Counted from the first letter of the stretch, positions 44,826-56,117 are shown. The stretch is DNA of 64,000 nt from Streptomyces polyasparticus (GCF_014493765.1 NZ_JACTVJ010000019.1:124001-188000); one strand, 5' to 3'. Notes: generated by a model not told the origin, from the letters alone. A program made the numbers and translations.

Positions 44826-46262
44826 CTACGCGGAGGGCTTCTCCGAGTCCACCCCCGACCGCTTCTTGCGCCACTCGCCACGCGTGAAGTCCGGGATCTC
44901 CTGCGGCTGGCCCTTGGCCCTGATCGACAGATGGCTCAGCGGTACGGGCGCGGTCCAGGTGGCCGCGTCGTACACGTCGAAGTCCGGGACGATGCCCTTC
45001 TGCATGCACTGCATCAGGCGGAACAGCATGATGTAGTCCATGCCGCCGTGCCCGCCCGGCGGGTTGGCGTGCTCCTTCCACAGCCAGTGGTCCCACTCGG
45101 CGTAGTCGCCGAAGCTGTGCCACACGTCGTCGCTGTGGTCCGGCTCCAGGTAGATCCGGGCCGGGTAGTCCTCGAAGACGCCCTTGGTGCCGCCGAGTTG
45201 GTTGATCCTGCTGTACGGGTGGGGCGTGGACACGTCGTGTTCGAGACGGATGACCCGGCCCTTGGCCGTCTGCACCAGGCTGATCGTGCGGTCCGACTCG
45301 ATGTAGGTCTCCTTCCAGCTAGGGTCGCCCGGCGGCATGTTGGCCTTGCGGTACTCGGCGAGACCGAGCGCCGGGGTGCCGAAGCTGGAGATGTGTGTGA
45401 CACGGTCGCCGCGGTTGATGTCCATGTAGTTGGACACCGGTCCGAAGCCGTGGTTCGGGTAGAGGTCGCCGCGCAGCCGCGTGTGCCACAGACGGCGCCA
45501 GGGGCCCTCGTAGTAGTCGGGGTCGAACATCAGGCCGCGCAGGTCGTGGTTGTACGCGCCCGCGCCGTGCAGGAGTTCACCGAAGAGCCCGGCGTGCGCC
45601 ATGCGCAGCACACGCATCTCGTTGCGGCCGTAACAGCAGTTCTCCAGCTGCATGCAGTGCCGGCGCGTGCGCTCGGAGAGGTCGACCAGCTCCCACAGCT
45701 CGTCGAGGCGCATCGCGATCGGACACTCCACGCCCACGTGCTTGCCGTTGAGCATCGCGGTCTTGGCCATCTCGAAGTGCCAGTCCCAGGGGGTGGCCAC
45801 GTACACGAGATCCAGGTCGGCGCGCTTGCAGAGGTTCTCGAAGTCATGGTCGCCCTTGGTGTAGGTCCCGGGAGCGGGCTGGCCCGCGTCCGTCACCTTC
45901 TTCGCACAGCGCTCGACCTTCTCCTTGACCGGGTCGCAGATCGCCACGACCTGCACGCCGGGTATCGCGAGGAACAGATCGATCATGCCGCCGCCGCGGT
46001 TGCCGAGCCCGATGATGCCGACCCGGACAGTGCTGCGCGCCTCGAAGGGCACATTGACCATGGTCTGGCCCGGCCGGCCCTCCACTCTCGCGGCACCTGC
46101 GGCCGCCGGGGTGTCGGCCTGCGCGGTACCGGAGCCCATCGCGCCCAGACCGATCCCCGCGGCGCCCGCGAGACCCGCGGCGCGCAGTGCGGAACGGCGG
46201 GAGAAGCCCCCGTCGGCAGCGGTGGACTCGTCAGGGGTGGGGGTGGCGTTCTCGTCGTGCAT
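44826..46262 (-). CDS. Tat-exported Gfo/Idh/MocA oxidoreductase, GH109-like
   Basis: 478 residues. A twin-arginine signal ([18 protein letters not shown]) is followed by an NAD-binding Rossmann domain ([42 protein letters not shown]) and a Gfo/Idh/MocA C-terminal domain. Segments [19 protein letters not shown] and [17 protein letters not shown] are hallmarks of the GH109 group. GH109 enzymes remove alpha-N-acetylgalactosamine by an NAD-dependent redox mechanism. The Tat route would export it folded with bound NAD. The glycosidase activity is inferred from family likeness. No strong ribosome binding site is seen before ATG 46262. Confidence 0.88.
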   Translation of the reverse strand: MHDENATPTPDESTAADGGFSRRSALRAAGLAGAAGIGLGAMGSGTAQADTPAAAGAARVEGRPGQTMVNVPFEARSTVRVGIIGLGNRGGGMIDLFLAIPGVQVVAICDPVKEKVERCAKKVTDAGQPAPGTYTKGDHDFENLCKRADLDLVYVATPWDWHFEMAKTAMLNGKHVGVECPIAMRLDELWELVDLSERTRRHCMQLENCCYGRNEMRVLRMAHAGLFGELLHGAGAYNHDLRGLMFDPDYYEGPWRRLWHTRLRGDLYPNHGFGPVSNYMDINRGDRVTHISSFGTPALGLAEYRKANMPPGDPSWKETYIESDRTISLVQTAKGRVIRLEHDVSTPHPYSRINQLGGTKGVFEDYPARIYLEPDHSDDVWHSFGDYAEWDHWLWKEHANPPGGHGGMDYIMLFRLMQCMQKGIVPDFDVYDAATWTAPVPLSHLSIRAKGQPQEIPDFTRGEWRKKRSGVDSEKPSA

Positions 46263-46676
46263 CGGACCTCCGTCGGTAAGGCGGGGATGGATGGTGCAAC
46301 GGCGCCAGCCACCCTCGCCCTGGGAACTCCGGGGCGCAAGAGGCCGAAGTGGACAGGGAGTTGGACTTGTCGCGTACCGGCTTGGACTAATCGAGGCCGC
46401 AGGCGCGCCACTTCGTCCGTGAGCGGGACAAAGTGTCCGTTCCTGAGATCCGATGAATTCGCCGTCCGAGAAGCCGGATCGCGATGGAATACGCAGGAGA
46501 AGCGGGGTGCCCGAGCAGGTGTGAACACGCCGGTGCGCGCAGAGCGCGGAAAACCGGGCGGGGGAGCCCCGGATGGCCCCCGGAAACAGCGCCGCCCGGC
46601 CCGCTGGACGCGGACCGGGCTGCTGCGGAAGTGCCTTGGAGAGTCGTTCAGTTGGACGCCTGTCTGCCGTAAGGCA
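46263..46676. other. 414-bp intergenic region with operator-like repeats
   Basis: No gene seen. It holds a TTGGACT direct repeat at 46361 and 46382 (21 bp apart, two helical turns) and a GGACAAAGTGTCC inverted repeat at 46426-46438. Both are well placed to control the GH109-like gene, whose start is at 46262. Confidence 0.5.
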
Positions 46677-49610
46677 TCAGCCGGCCGGCCGGGTGGCGCG
46701 CTCCAGCTCCATCAGGACCGAGTAGTACGAGCGTCCCGTGGCGTGGTCCATGCCGACCTCGCACATGCGGTTGGCCGACAGATGCGCGTCGAAATGGCGG
46801 GAAGTGACCATGGCCGCCTCGCGGGCGGTGGCCGATTCGGTGAGCTCCTTGTGCAGCATGCCGCGGTCGCCGGCGAAGGCGCAGCACCCTGCGTCGTCGG
46901 GCACGACGACCTCGTGCGCACAGGCCTCGGCGACGGTCCTGAGCTGGGCGTCGTCGCCCAAGTGCCGCATGGAGCAGGTGGGATGGACCACCGCGGAGTC
47001 CACCTTGCGGTGCACGGTGAGGTGGGGGAGCAGCTCATCGGCGGCCCAGACGAGGGAGTCCACGATGGTCAGCTCGGCGTGCAGCTTCCGGTTGTCGTCG
47101 GTGAGATACGGCACCACCTCGTGCGAGATGCCCAGCGTGCACGAGGACGCGTCCACGACCAGCGGCAGCCTGCCGCCGGCCGTCCAGCCCCAGGCTGCCT
47201 CGACGATGCGGTTGGCCATCACGGTGTTGCCTTCGTCGTACCCCTTGGAGTGCCAGATCGTGGCGCAGCAGGTTCCGGCCACGTCCGAGGGGATCCACAC
47301 GGGCTTGCCCGCTCGCGCCGACACCGCGACGACGGACTGGGCGAGCGAAGGTCCGCGGCGGTCCTCGGGGCCGCCGAAGATCCGGTTCACACAGGCCGGG
47401 TAGTACACGGCGCTCGCGCCCGTACGGGACGTTCCCGGCAGCTTGCGGGCGGCCGCGCCCGGCACCTCCGGCAGCCACTCCGGCACGAGGTCGGGGCGCA
47501 CCGCCTTGCGCGCGGCGCGTGTCACCGTGGTGAGCAGCCGGTCGCTGATCTTGTCCGCGGCGGCCACCGCGAGCCGCGCCGAGACCTCCACGGCCTTGAA
47601 GTTCTTCGCGGCGAGGGCGGCGATCTTCTCCTCGCGCGGAGTGTGCCGGGCGTGCCGGAAGGACTTCATCATCATGCCGGTGTCGATCCCGACCGGACAT
47701 GCCAGCTTGCAGGTGGAGTCCCCGGCGCAGGTGTCGACCGCGTCGTACCCGTACGCCTCGACCAGGCCGTCCTCGACGGGGGATCCCGGCGTCTGGCGCA
47801 TCATCTCCCGGCGCAGGACGATCCGTTGGCGCGGTGTGGTGGTCAAGTCGTGGCTGGGGCAGGTCGGTTCGCAGAAGCCGCACTCGATGCAGGGGTCCGC
47901 GATCAGCTCGACCTTCGGGATCGTCTTCAGGCCACGCAGATGCGCCTTCGGATCCCGGTCGAGCACGATGCGCGGCGCGAGCACCCCGTCCGGATCGATG
48001 ACCTGCTTGATCCGCCACATCAGCTCGGTGGCCTTCTCGCCCCACTCCAGCTCCAGGAACGGCGCGATATTGCGGCCCGTGGCGTGCTCGGCCTTCAGCG
48101 AGCCGTCGAAGCGCTCGACGGTCAGCCGGCAGAACTCGTCCATGAACGCCGCGTACCGCTCCACGTCCGAGGGCTTCGCCGCGTCGAAGGCGAGCAGGAA
48201 GTGCAGATTGCCGTGCGCCGCGTGCCCGGCCACCGCGGCGTCGAAGCCGTGCCGCGTCTGCAGCTCCAGCAACGCCGAGCAGGCGTCCGCGAGTTGCCCG
48301 GGCGGTACCGCGAAGTCCTCGGTGATCAGTGTCGTACCGGAAGGCCTTGAGCCGCCCACGGCCGTCACGAACGCCTTGCGCGCCTTCCAGTACCCCGCGA
48401 TCGTCTTCGCGTCCCGCGTGAACTCATTGGTCACCGACGCCACCGGCTTGACCAGTTCGAGCTCCGTCATCACCTGCGCCGCGGCCTTCTCGTACGCGGC
48501 CTGCCGCTCCTCGTCCGGCGCCCGGAACTCCACGAGCAGCGCCGTGGTCTCCTTCGGCAGCTGCGCCCAGTCCTGCGGCACGCCCTGCACGCTCACCGAG
48601 GCCCGCAGCGTATTGCCGTCCATCAGCTCCACGGCCAGGGCGCCCGCCTCGTTGAACCGCGGCACCGCGGCCGCCGCGTCCCTGAGCGTCGGGAAGAACA
48701 GCAGCGCCGAGGACACCTGCCGGTCAAGGGGCAGCGTGTCGAAGACGACCTCGGAGATGAACCCGAAGGTGCCCTCCGAACCGACCATTAGGCCGCGCAT
48801 GATCTCCACCGGCGTGGCCCCGTCGAGGAAGGCGTCGAGCCGGTAGCCGTTGGTGTTCTTGATCTCGTACTTGGCGCGGATCCGCCGCACGAGCTCCGGA
48901 TCCGCCTCGATCTCCCGCTTGATCGCCAACAGGCCCTCACACAGCGCCGGTTCGGCATGCGCCAGCTGCTCGTCGGCGTCCGCCTCACCGGTGTCCACGA
49001 CCGTCCCGGACGGCAGTACGAAGGTGAGCGAGGCGAGGGTGCGGTACGAGTTGCGGGTCGTGCCCGCGGTCATCCCGGACGCGTTGTTGGCGACGACACC
49101 GCCGAGGGTGCACGCGATGGCGCTGGCCGGGTCGGGGCCGAGCACGCGCCCGTGCCGCGCGAGGGTCGCATTGGCCCGTACGACGGTGGTGCCGGGCTGG
49201 ATCCGTGCCCGCAGACCGTCGTCGAGCACCTCGATTCCGGCCCAGTGCTTGCGCACGTCCACCAGGATGTCCTCGCCCTGCGCCTGCCCGTTCAGCGAGG
49301 TCCCGGCCGCGCGGAACACGACCTGGCGGCCCTTGCCGTGCGCGTACGAGAGCACCGCCGACACATCGTCGATGTCCTCGGCGACCACCACGACCTGCGG
49401 CACGAACCGGTAGGGGCTGGCGTCGGAGGCGTAGCGCACCAGGTCGGAGATCTTCCAGAGCACCTTCTCCGAGCCGAGCAGATCGATGAGCTCGCTCCGC
49501 AGAGGTTCGGGTGTGCCGTTCGCCTGGCCGTCCTGCACCCGGTCGGGTGAGGGCTCGCCCCGGTCAAGGCGCGGGCGCAGCGCGTCGGGGTTCGGCTCAA
49601 GCAAGGGCAT
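46677..49610 (-). CDS. FAD/Fe-S D-lactate (2-hydroxyacid) dehydrogenase, fused form
   Basis: 977-residue fused enzyme. The PCMH-type FAD-binding domain (about 60-240: FRAAGTSLNGQ, LGGVVANNASGM) and FAD-oxidase C-terminal domain (about 250-520, with VAGHAAHGNLHF) come first. Two 4Fe-4S motifs follow (CIECGFCEPTCPS near 560; CAGDSTCKLACPVG near 610). Last are two CCG domains for further cofactor or quinone interaction (GTCCATIWHSKG, DAGCCAFAGDRGM). It oxidises D-lactate or a similar 2-hydroxyacid and passes electrons to the quinone pool. ATG 49610 has GAGGAG upstream; the frame is open to 50168 across the MarR gene but that part is a shadow. It lies 20 bp from the MarR gene and may share its transcript. 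Confidence 0.93.
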   Translation of the reverse strand: MPLLEPNPDALRPRLDRGEPSPDRVQDGQANGTPEPLRSELIDLLGSEKVLWKISDLVRYASDASPYRFVPQVVVVAEDIDDVSAVLSYAHGKGRQVVFRAAGTSLNGQAQGEDILVDVRKHWAGIEVLDDGLRARIQPGTTVVRANATLARHGRVLGPDPASAIACTLGGVVANNASGMTAGTTRNSYRTLASLTFVLPSGTVVDTGEADADEQLAHAEPALCEGLLAIKREIEADPELVRRIRAKYEIKNTNGYRLDAFLDGATPVEIMRGLMVGSEGTFGFISEVVFDTLPLDRQVSSALLFFPTLRDAAAAVPRFNEAGALAVELMDGNTLRASVSVQGVPQDWAQLPKETTALLVEFRAPDEERQAAYEKAAAQVMTELELVKPVASVTNEFTRDAKTIAGYWKARKAFVTAVGGSRPSGTTLITEDFAVPPGQLADACSALLELQTRHGFDAAVAGHAAHGNLHFLLAFDAAKPSDVERYAAFMDEFCRLTVERFDGSLKAEHATGRNIAPFLELEWGEKATELMWRIKQVIDPDGVLAPRIVLDRDPKAHLRGLKTIPKVELIADPCIECGFCEPTCPSHDLTTTPRQRIVLRREMMRQTPGSPVEDGLVEAYGYDAVDTCAGDSTCKLACPVGIDTGMMMKSFRHARHTPREEKIAALAAKNFKAVEVSARLAVAAADKISDRLLTTVTRAARKAVRPDLVPEWLPEVPGAAARKLPGTSRTGASAVYYPACVNRIFGGPEDRRGPSLAQSVVAVSARAGKPVWIPSDVAGTCCATIWHSKGYDEGNTVMANRIVEAAWGWTAGGRLPLVVDASSCTLGISHEVVPYLTDDNRKLHAELTIVDSLVWAADELLPHLTVHRKVDSAVVHPTCSMRHLGDDAQLRTVAEACAHEVVVPDDAGCCAFAGDRGMLHKELTESATAREAAMVTSRHFDAHLSANRMCEVGMDHATGRSYYSVLMELERATRPAG

Positions 49611-49630
49611 CGGGCTCTCCTCGGCGTCGG

Positions 49631-50122
49631 TCAGTGCCGCCCGGGCTCGTCCACCAGGGCGGAGAGGAGACCGCCGAACACCTCGCGCTGCTCCGCGGTC
49701 AATGGAGCCAGGATGTCCTGAGCGGCCGCACGGCGCGCGTCGCGCAGGGTCCGCAGAGCCGCGTGGCCGGTTTCGGTCAGCTCGATCCGGATCACCCGCC
49801 GGTTCGCGGGATCGGGCGCGCGCCGCACGCAGCCGCTGCTCTCCAGACCGTCCACGAGCGTGGTGATCGCCCGGGGCACGACCTCCATACGGGCCGCGAG
49901 ATCGGCCATCCGCGGCGGCTCCTCGTAGTGCGCGAGGGCGCGGAGCAGCCGGGACTGGGCCGGGGTGATCCCGAGCCCGGACTCTTCGAGGGAGCGCTTG
50001 TTGATGCGGTGCATCCGGCGCGTGAGCCGGAGCAGCTGCTCCGCGAGCAGGCCGTCGCGGTCGGTGGCGGCACGTGTGCCGGCGCCGGCCTGGTCCGTGG
50101 CCTCGCTGGTCCCCTGGGTCAT
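49631..50122 (-). CDS. MarR-family transcriptional regulator
   Basis: 163-residue winged-helix repressor: LRLTRRMHRINKRSLEESGL, ITPAQSRLLRALAHYEEPP, MADLAARMEVVPRAITTLVD (recognition helix) and the wing RRAPDPANRRVIRIELTETG. The ATG at 50122 is used; a GTG at 50143 is in frame but abuts the operator. It is divergent from the ABC exporter gene. A perfect-arm palindrome at 50145-50173 covers the exporter promoter, so it likely represses both and responds to an exported compound. Confidence 0.92.
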   Translation of the reverse strand: MTQGTSEATDQAGAGTRAATDRDGLLAEQLLRLTRRMHRINKRSLEESGLGITPAQSRLLRALAHYEEPPRMADLAARMEVVPRAITTLVDGLESSGCVRRAPDPANRRVIRIELTETGHAALRTLRDARRAAAQDILAPLTAEQREVFGGLLSALVDEPGRH

Positions 50123-50144
50123 GGGGGGAGCGTAGCAGGACACC

Positions 50145-50173
50145 GCTCATTGTGAATATAGGTAACAATGAGC
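50145..50173. promoter_or_regulatory. MarR operator (perfect 9-bp arms)
   Basis: Inverted repeat GCTCATTGT / ACAATGAGC with an 11-bp AT-rich centre. It covers the -35 box and the whole spacer of the exporter promoter, so binding would block RNA polymerase. It also lies directly upstream of the MarR gene. Confidence 0.85.
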
Positions 50174-50179
50174 TATGCT
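50150..50179 (+). promoter_or_regulatory. Promoter of the MarR-divergent exporter
   Basis: -35 TTGTGA (50150-50155), 18-bp spacer, -10 TATGCT (50174-50179), a good HrdB-type match. A start seven bases downstream falls at about 50186-50187, on a GTG codon, suggesting a leaderless transcript. Confidence 0.65.
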
Positions 50180-50186
50180 CCTTGGC

Positions 50187-50251
50187 GTGAATCTGCCTGC
50201 AGACCCTGTGGAGCCGCTAGGAGGCTTCCCTGTGGAGCCTTTAGGAGGCTT

Positions 50252-50255
<4 letters not shown>
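50187..50255 (+). CDS. Putative leader peptide upstream of ABC exporter
   Basis: 22-codon frame from GTG 50187, which coincides with the predicted transcription start, to TGA 50253-50255. The product would begin MNLPAD and then repeat PVEPLGG twice (ending F and L). The repeat reflects a 24-bp duplication of the ribosome-binding region. Its stop overlaps the exporter start as ATGA (50252-50255). It contains two TTA codons (50241, 50250), read only by the developmental tRNA of bldA in Streptomyces. A shorter version from GTG 50232 has AGGAGG at ideal spacing. No homologue is known to me; this is a prediction from sequence structure. Confidence 0.4.
50204..50251 (+). repeat. 24-bp tandem duplication of the ribosome-binding region
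   Basis: Copies at 50204-50227 and 50228-50251 differ at two bases only. Each carries TAGGAGG. The first AGGAGG is seven bases before GTG 50232; the second is three bases before the exporter ATG at 50252, closer than ideal. Confidence 0.9.
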
Positions 50256-52117
<1,862 letters not shown>

Positions 52118-52211
52118 TACCGCGGCCTGCGGAGTCTGCAGCGCCTGCGTACGAGGTACACCGCCACGCCGAATGTCCGATTTATCGGATTGTGCGGGTT
52201 ACCGTTCCCGC

Positions 52212-53081
52212 ATGCGCAACGACAGTGCCCACCAGGGCAGGATCCGCCTCACCCGCAGAGGCAAGGTCGCTCTCGGCATCACCGGTGCCCTGCTCGCCGG
52301 CGCCGCGGCCGGCGTTCCCGTACTCCTCGACCGGCAGCAGCAGCAGCCGTCGCAGGCGAAGACCCTGCTCGTGCCCGAGGGCTGGCGCACCTCGCAGGTG
52401 TACGACGCGATCGACAAGGCCCTCGAAGCGGCGCCTGGAACGGCCCGTAAGTCCGCGCACACCATCGGCCTGAAGCTGCCGGGCGAAGCGGCAGGCAACC
52501 CCGAGGGCTACCTCTTCCCCGCCACGTATCCGATCGGCGAGGACGCCACCCCGGCCTCGCTCCTCGCGTACATGGTCGACACCGCGAACCGCCGCTTCGG
52601 TGGGCAGCAGGTGAAGTCCGCAGCCGAGGACAAGGCGGTCTCCGTCTACCAGGCGGTGACGATCGCGAGCATCGCGCAGGCCGAGGCCGAGACGAAGCAG
52701 GACATGGGCAAGGTGGCCCGGGTCGTCTACAACCGCATGAACCTCGGCATGCCGCTCCAGATGGACTCGACCATCAACTACGCGATGAACCGCTCCACGG
52801 TGGACACCTCGACGGCCGACACCCGTATCTCCAGCCCGTACAACACGTACGCGCGGATGGGCCTGCCGCCGACGCCCATCGCCAACCCCGGCGACGACGC
52901 GCTTGCGGCAGCCCTGAACCCGCCGCAGGGCGACTGGCTCTACTTCGTCACGGTGCGGCCCGGCGACACCCGCTTCACCGCGGACTACGCCGAACACCAG
53001 CGCAACGTCGAGGAGTTCAACGCGGCGCGTCAGGCGGAGAAGCAGGCGCAGGCGAAGAACGGTTCCGCGAGCGTCAGTTGA
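52212..53081 (+). CDS. MltG/YceG-like endolytic transglycosylase
   Basis: 289 residues with a single N-terminal membrane anchor (about 18-38, ALGITGALLAGAAAGVPVLL) and an extracytoplasmic YceG domain: PEGYLFPATYPIGED, ASIAQAEAETKQDMGKVA (catalytic Glu region), VVYNRMNLGMPLQMDSTINY, YNTYARMGLPPTPIANPG, and DWLYFVTVRPGDTRF. It cleaves nascent glycan strands in peptidoglycan. It is shorter than the housekeeping MltG of Streptomyces and lacks its N-terminal part, so it is probably a second copy. It has no ribosome binding site and may be leaderless. Confidence 0.9.
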   Translation: MRNDSAHQGRIRLTRRGKVALGITGALLAGAAAGVPVLLDRQQQQPSQAKTLLVPEGWRTSQVYDAIDKALEAAPGTARKSAHTIGLKLPGEAAGNPEGYLFPATYPIGEDATPASLLAYMVDTANRRFGGQQVKSAAEDKAVSVYQAVTIASIAQAEAETKQDMGKVARVVYNRMNLGMPLQMDSTINYAMNRSTVDTSTADTRISSPYNTYARMGLPPTPIANPGDDALAAALNPPQGDWLYFVTVRPGDTRFTADYAEHQRNVEEFNAARQAEKQAQAKNGSASVS

Positions 53082-53087
53082 GGGCGG

Positions 53088-54182
53088 TCAGGTCGTGAGC
53101 GCCGGCTGCTTCTCGAGCAGCCGGCGAATCTCTGTCACCGCCGCCCGTCCCGCCCGGTTCGCCCCGATGGTGCTCGCCGAAGGCCCGTAACCGACCATGT
53201 GGATACGGGGATCACGCGCCACGCGTGTGCCGTCGAGACGTATGCCGCCGCCCGTCTCGCGCAGCCGGAGCGGCGCCAGGTGGTCGACCACCGGGCGGAA
53301 GCCGGTGGCCCACAGGATCACATCGGCCTCGACCACCCGTCCGTCGCTCCATGCCACGCCCTCGGGGGTGATGCGGTCGAACATCGGCTGCCGGTCGAGG
53401 ACGCCGTTCGCGAGTCCTTCGCGGATGGCGTCGTTGAGGGGGAGTCCGGTCACCGAGACGACACTGCGCGGCGGCAGCCCCTGGCGTACCCGGTCCTCGA
53501 CGAGCGCCACGGCCGCCCGGCCCTCCTCCTCGCCGAACGGGCCCTCGCGGAACACCGGTTCACGGCGGGTGACCCAGGTGGTCGAGGCCGCGTACGGGGC
53601 GATCTCCAGGAGGTGCTGGGTCCCCGAGGCCCCGCCGCCCACGACCACCACACGCTGCCCGGCGAACTCCTCGGGCCCGGGGTACTGCGCGGTGTGCAAC
53701 TGCCGCCCGCGGAAGGTCTCCTGGCCCGGGTAACGCGGCCAGAACGGCCGGTCCCAGGTGCCCGTCGCACTGATCAGTGCACGGGTCGCGTACGTGCCTT
53801 CGGAGCTCTCGACGAGCAGCCGCCCGCCCTCGCCCTCGCGTACTGCGGCGACGTCGACCGGGCGGTGCACGCGCAGGTCGAAGCGCTCCTCGTACGCCGC
53901 GAAGTACTCACCGATCACCTCGGACGAGGGCCGTGTGGCGTCGGCGCCGGTCAGCTCCATCCCTGGCAGCGCATGCATCCCGTGGACACGGCCGTACGTG
54001 AGCGAGGGCCAGCGGAACTGCCAGGCGCCGCCGGGCCGGGGCGCGTGGTCGAGGACCACGAAATCGCGATCGGGTACGTACCCGACCCTGCGCAGGTGGT
54101 AGGCGGCCGACAGGCCCGCCTGTCCCGCGCCGATGACCACGACCTCGACCTGCCGCGCTTCTCGTACCCCGGTTTCGTTCAC
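53088..54182 (-). CDS. FAD/NAD(P)-dependent oxidoreductase (flavin-monooxygenase-like)
   Basis: 364 residues with two dinucleotide-binding folds: VVVIGAGQAGLSAAYHLRR (FAD) and VVVVGGGASGTQHLLE (NADPH, about 190). FWPRYPGQETFRGRQLHTAQY is the FMO-like linker, and ILWATGFRP is the conserved ATG motif near the end. This is the CzcO/FMO-like class, acting on an unknown nucleophile or metal-linked substrate. The start is GTG 54182 with a weak ribosome binding site. It is convergent with the MltG gene and divergent from the YjbQ gene. Confidence 0.88.
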   Translation of the reverse strand: MNETGVREARQVEVVVIGAGQAGLSAAYHLRRVGYVPDRDFVVLDHAPRPGGAWQFRWPSLTYGRVHGMHALPGMELTGADATRPSSEVIGEYFAAYEERFDLRVHRPVDVAAVREGEGGRLLVESSEGTYATRALISATGTWDRPFWPRYPGQETFRGRQLHTAQYPGPEEFAGQRVVVVGGGASGTQHLLEIAPYAASTTWVTRREPVFREGPFGEEEGRAAVALVEDRVRQGLPPRSVVSVTGLPLNDAIREGLANGVLDRQPMFDRITPEGVAWSDGRVVEADVILWATGFRPVVDHLAPLRLRETGGGIRLDGTRVARDPRIHMVGYGPSASTIGANRAGRAAVTEIRRLLEKQPALTT

Positions 54183-54247
54183 GCTTCTACTAACCGGGGG
54201 AGTGCGCGAGAACTTCCCGCCGCCGGGGAATCCGCGAGGATGGACCC

Positions 54248-54670
54248 ATGTCCGATGCCTTCAGCACCCGCGTCCTGCAGATCGCCACCGGCTCCTCCGA
54301 GCGCGTCGTGGACCTCACCAGAGACTGCGAGACCTTCCTGCGCGAGGTCGCAGGCGGCCGGGACGGCCTGCTCAACGTCTTCGTGCCGCACGCCACGGCC
54401 GGCATCGCGGTCATCGAAACCGGCGCCGGCAGCGACGAGGACCTGCTCGCGGCGCTGCACACCCTCCTGCCCGCCGACGAGCGCTGGCAGCACGCCCACG
54501 GCAGCCTCGGCCACGGCCGCGACCACGTCCTGCCGGCCCTGGTCCCCCCGCACGCCACACTCCCGGTCATCGAGGGCAGCCTGGAACTCGGCACCTGGCA
54601 GTCGGTCTGCTTGGTGGACACGAACCGCGACAACACTCAGCGGCGGGTGCGGCTTTCGTTCCTCGGATGA
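54248..54670 (+). CDS. YjbQ-family protein (secondary thiamine-phosphate synthase-like)
   Basis: 140 residues of the UPF0047/YjbQ fold: GLLNVFVPHATAGIAVIETG, HGSLGHGRDHVLPALV, and LELGTWQSVCLVDTNRDN near the C-terminus. Conserved His and Glu residues form the putative phosphate/metal site. Family members have weak thiamine-phosphate synthase activity in vitro and an unknown main role. GAGGA lies before ATG 54248. The following 236 bp hold nothing I recognise. Confidence 0.9.
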   Translation: MSDAFSTRVLQIATGSSERVVDLTRDCETFLREVAGGRDGLLNVFVPHATAGIAVIETGAGSDEDLLAALHTLLPADERWQHAHGSLGHGRDHVLPALVPPHATLPVIEGSLELGTWQSVCLVDTNRDNTQRRVRLSFLG

Positions 54671-54906
54671 GTTGTCGAGCATTGATGGAGGGCCTCGGGT
54701 CGGACGTTCCGTGCACCGCCGAGCCACTTGCAGACTGAACCTCAGCCAGGCCTGGGCCGCCTCGTTTGTGCATCACTCACACGGATGATTCATCCCGGGG
54801 CATGAAGGTCGGGATCCCGATCTCCTGCCGCGCAAATACACCGGCGGATACTGCCCGTAGCGCGTGGCCGGCCAGGTCCGGCAAGCCCCGGGGAAAGAGT
54901 GGATCC

Positions 54907-55185
54907 ATGGAGTACTTTTCGGGGCCGTCCATGTCGTCGGCCGTCGCGGCGGTCATTGTCGTACTGCGATACCGCAAGCGATACGCGGGCAGTCCGCTGC
55001 TCGCCGGGAGCGGCTGGGCCGGGTGGGGTGCGGCCGTGGCAGCGTTCGCCGTGGGCACTGTCTGGGCGTGGACTCAAGGGCCATCGCTCATCAACGCCGT
55101 GGTTCTGGGGCTCAGTCTGGCGCTCCTCGCGGGCTCGGCCGCCGAGTTCATCGCGCGGCGTTGCCGGGCCCAGGGTGGGCGGTAG
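54907..55185 (+). CDS. Small hypothetical membrane protein
   Basis: 92 residues with three hydrophobic stretches (SSAVAAVIVVLRY, AAVAAFAVGTVWAW, INAVVLGLSLALLAGSAAEF) and a basic end. ATG 54907 is preceded by AAAGAG. No family recognised. The 222 bp after it, up to the TetR gene, contain only a short CGCGGGT / ACCCGCG inverted repeat (55284-55317). Confidence 0.5.
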   Translation: MEYFSGPSMSSAVAAVIVVLRYRKRYAGSPLLAGSGWAGWGAAVAAFAVGTVWAWTQGPSLINAVVLGLSLALLAGSAAEFIARRCRAQGGR

Positions 55186-55407
55186 CAGCCAAGCGAGACA
55201 GGCTCCGCCGACAGGCCGAGCGTCGGCCACGCAGGCAGGGGGTGCGGCCTCCGTCGTGCGCCGTTACGTGCTCGTGCTGCTATCGCGGGTGAGCCCACGT
55301 CGTCAGCGATACCCGCGGTGACGAGCGCGCAGGAGCCCGTTCCTCAGCTGACGGGTGAGGGGCTCCGGGGGTGGGGCGTTCGGTCGCGAAGGGCTGTACG
55401 CCCGAGG

Positions 55408-56031
55408 TCACGCCCCAGCACCGTCCACCGCCGGCCAGTCAGCTGCCGGATCCTCCGGCAGCAGTGGACGCAAGGCCCCCACCGCGGCCCCGATGCAGGT
55501 GTCGCGGAGCTCTGCTCGAGTGCAGGTCTCGCGTGCGAGCCAGTCCACGACCAGGACTTGGACGAACACCAGCCACGCCTTGAGTGCCGCGGAGACGGCG
55601 TCGTGCATGCGGTCGTCGGCGAGCGGGAGTACGCCGAGCAGGCGTGAGCGCAGGGAGTCGAGCTCGTCCGTCATGATCGTCTGGATGACGGGGTCGCCCG
55701 CGAGCACGCGGTTGGCGGCCAGTACGGCCTGGCGGTTCGCGATGAAGTAGTCGAAGTGGGCGTCGAGGCCCTGGGTGAGCTGTTCGACGAGCGTGGCATC
55801 CGGATCGAACCGGGTCGCCGCAAGGAGCCGGTCGCTCGCCTCCTGGTACACCGCCGCGAAGAGGGCGTGCTTGCTGGGGAAGTGCCGGTAGAGCAGCGCG
55901 CGGGACACCCCGGCCTCCTGCGCGACGTCTTCCATCAGCACCTCGTCGTACGGGGTCGCGGCGAAGAGGCGGGCGCCGACGGCGAGCAGCTGGGCGCGGC
56001 GGTCGGCGGGAGTCAGGCGTCGGCGAGTCAC
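55408..56031 (-). CDS. TetR-family transcriptional regulator
   Basis: 207 residues. The N-terminal helix-turn-helix (about 10-55) has RRAQLLAVGARLFAATPYDE, MEDVAQEAGVSRALLYRHFP (recognition helix) and SKHALFAAVY. The C-terminal ligand domain is helical with a single Cys pair region (RETCTRAELRDTC). GTG 56031 is used. It is divergent from the DUF4345/kinase operon and faces two inverted copies of an 18-bp element that overlap both -35 boxes. Confidence 0.92.
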   Translation of the reverse strand: MTRRRLTPADRRAQLLAVGARLFAATPYDEVLMEDVAQEAGVSRALLYRHFPSKHALFAAVYQEASDRLLAATRFDPDATLVEQLTQGLDAHFDYFIANRQAVLAANRVLAGDPVIQTIMTDELDSLRSRLLGVLPLADDRMHDAVSAALKAWLVFVQVLVVDWLARETCTRAELRDTCIGAAVGALRPLLPEDPAADWPAVDGAGA

Positions 56032-56044
56032 CCGCGCAGCTTAG

Positions 56045-56098
56045 TTGACATTCATCTACTAGTGGCACCTAGACTCGTTCTTAGTAGACGTGTGTCAA
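56045..56098. promoter_or_regulatory. Paired inverted promoter-operator elements of the TetR/DUF4345 region
   Basis: TTGACATTCATCTACTAG (56045-56062, + strand) and TTGACACACGTCTACTAA (minus strand, ending at 56098) agree at 14 of 18 positions. Each starts with a consensus -35 TTGACA. On the + strand a TAGACT -10 lies 19 bp further. The outer TTAGTTGACA / TGTCAACTAA arms (56041-56050 and 56093-56102) are exact. Probably a TetR binding pair over divergent promoters. Confidence 0.7.
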
Positions 56099-56117
56099 CT
56101 AAGAACGAGGGGGAGTC

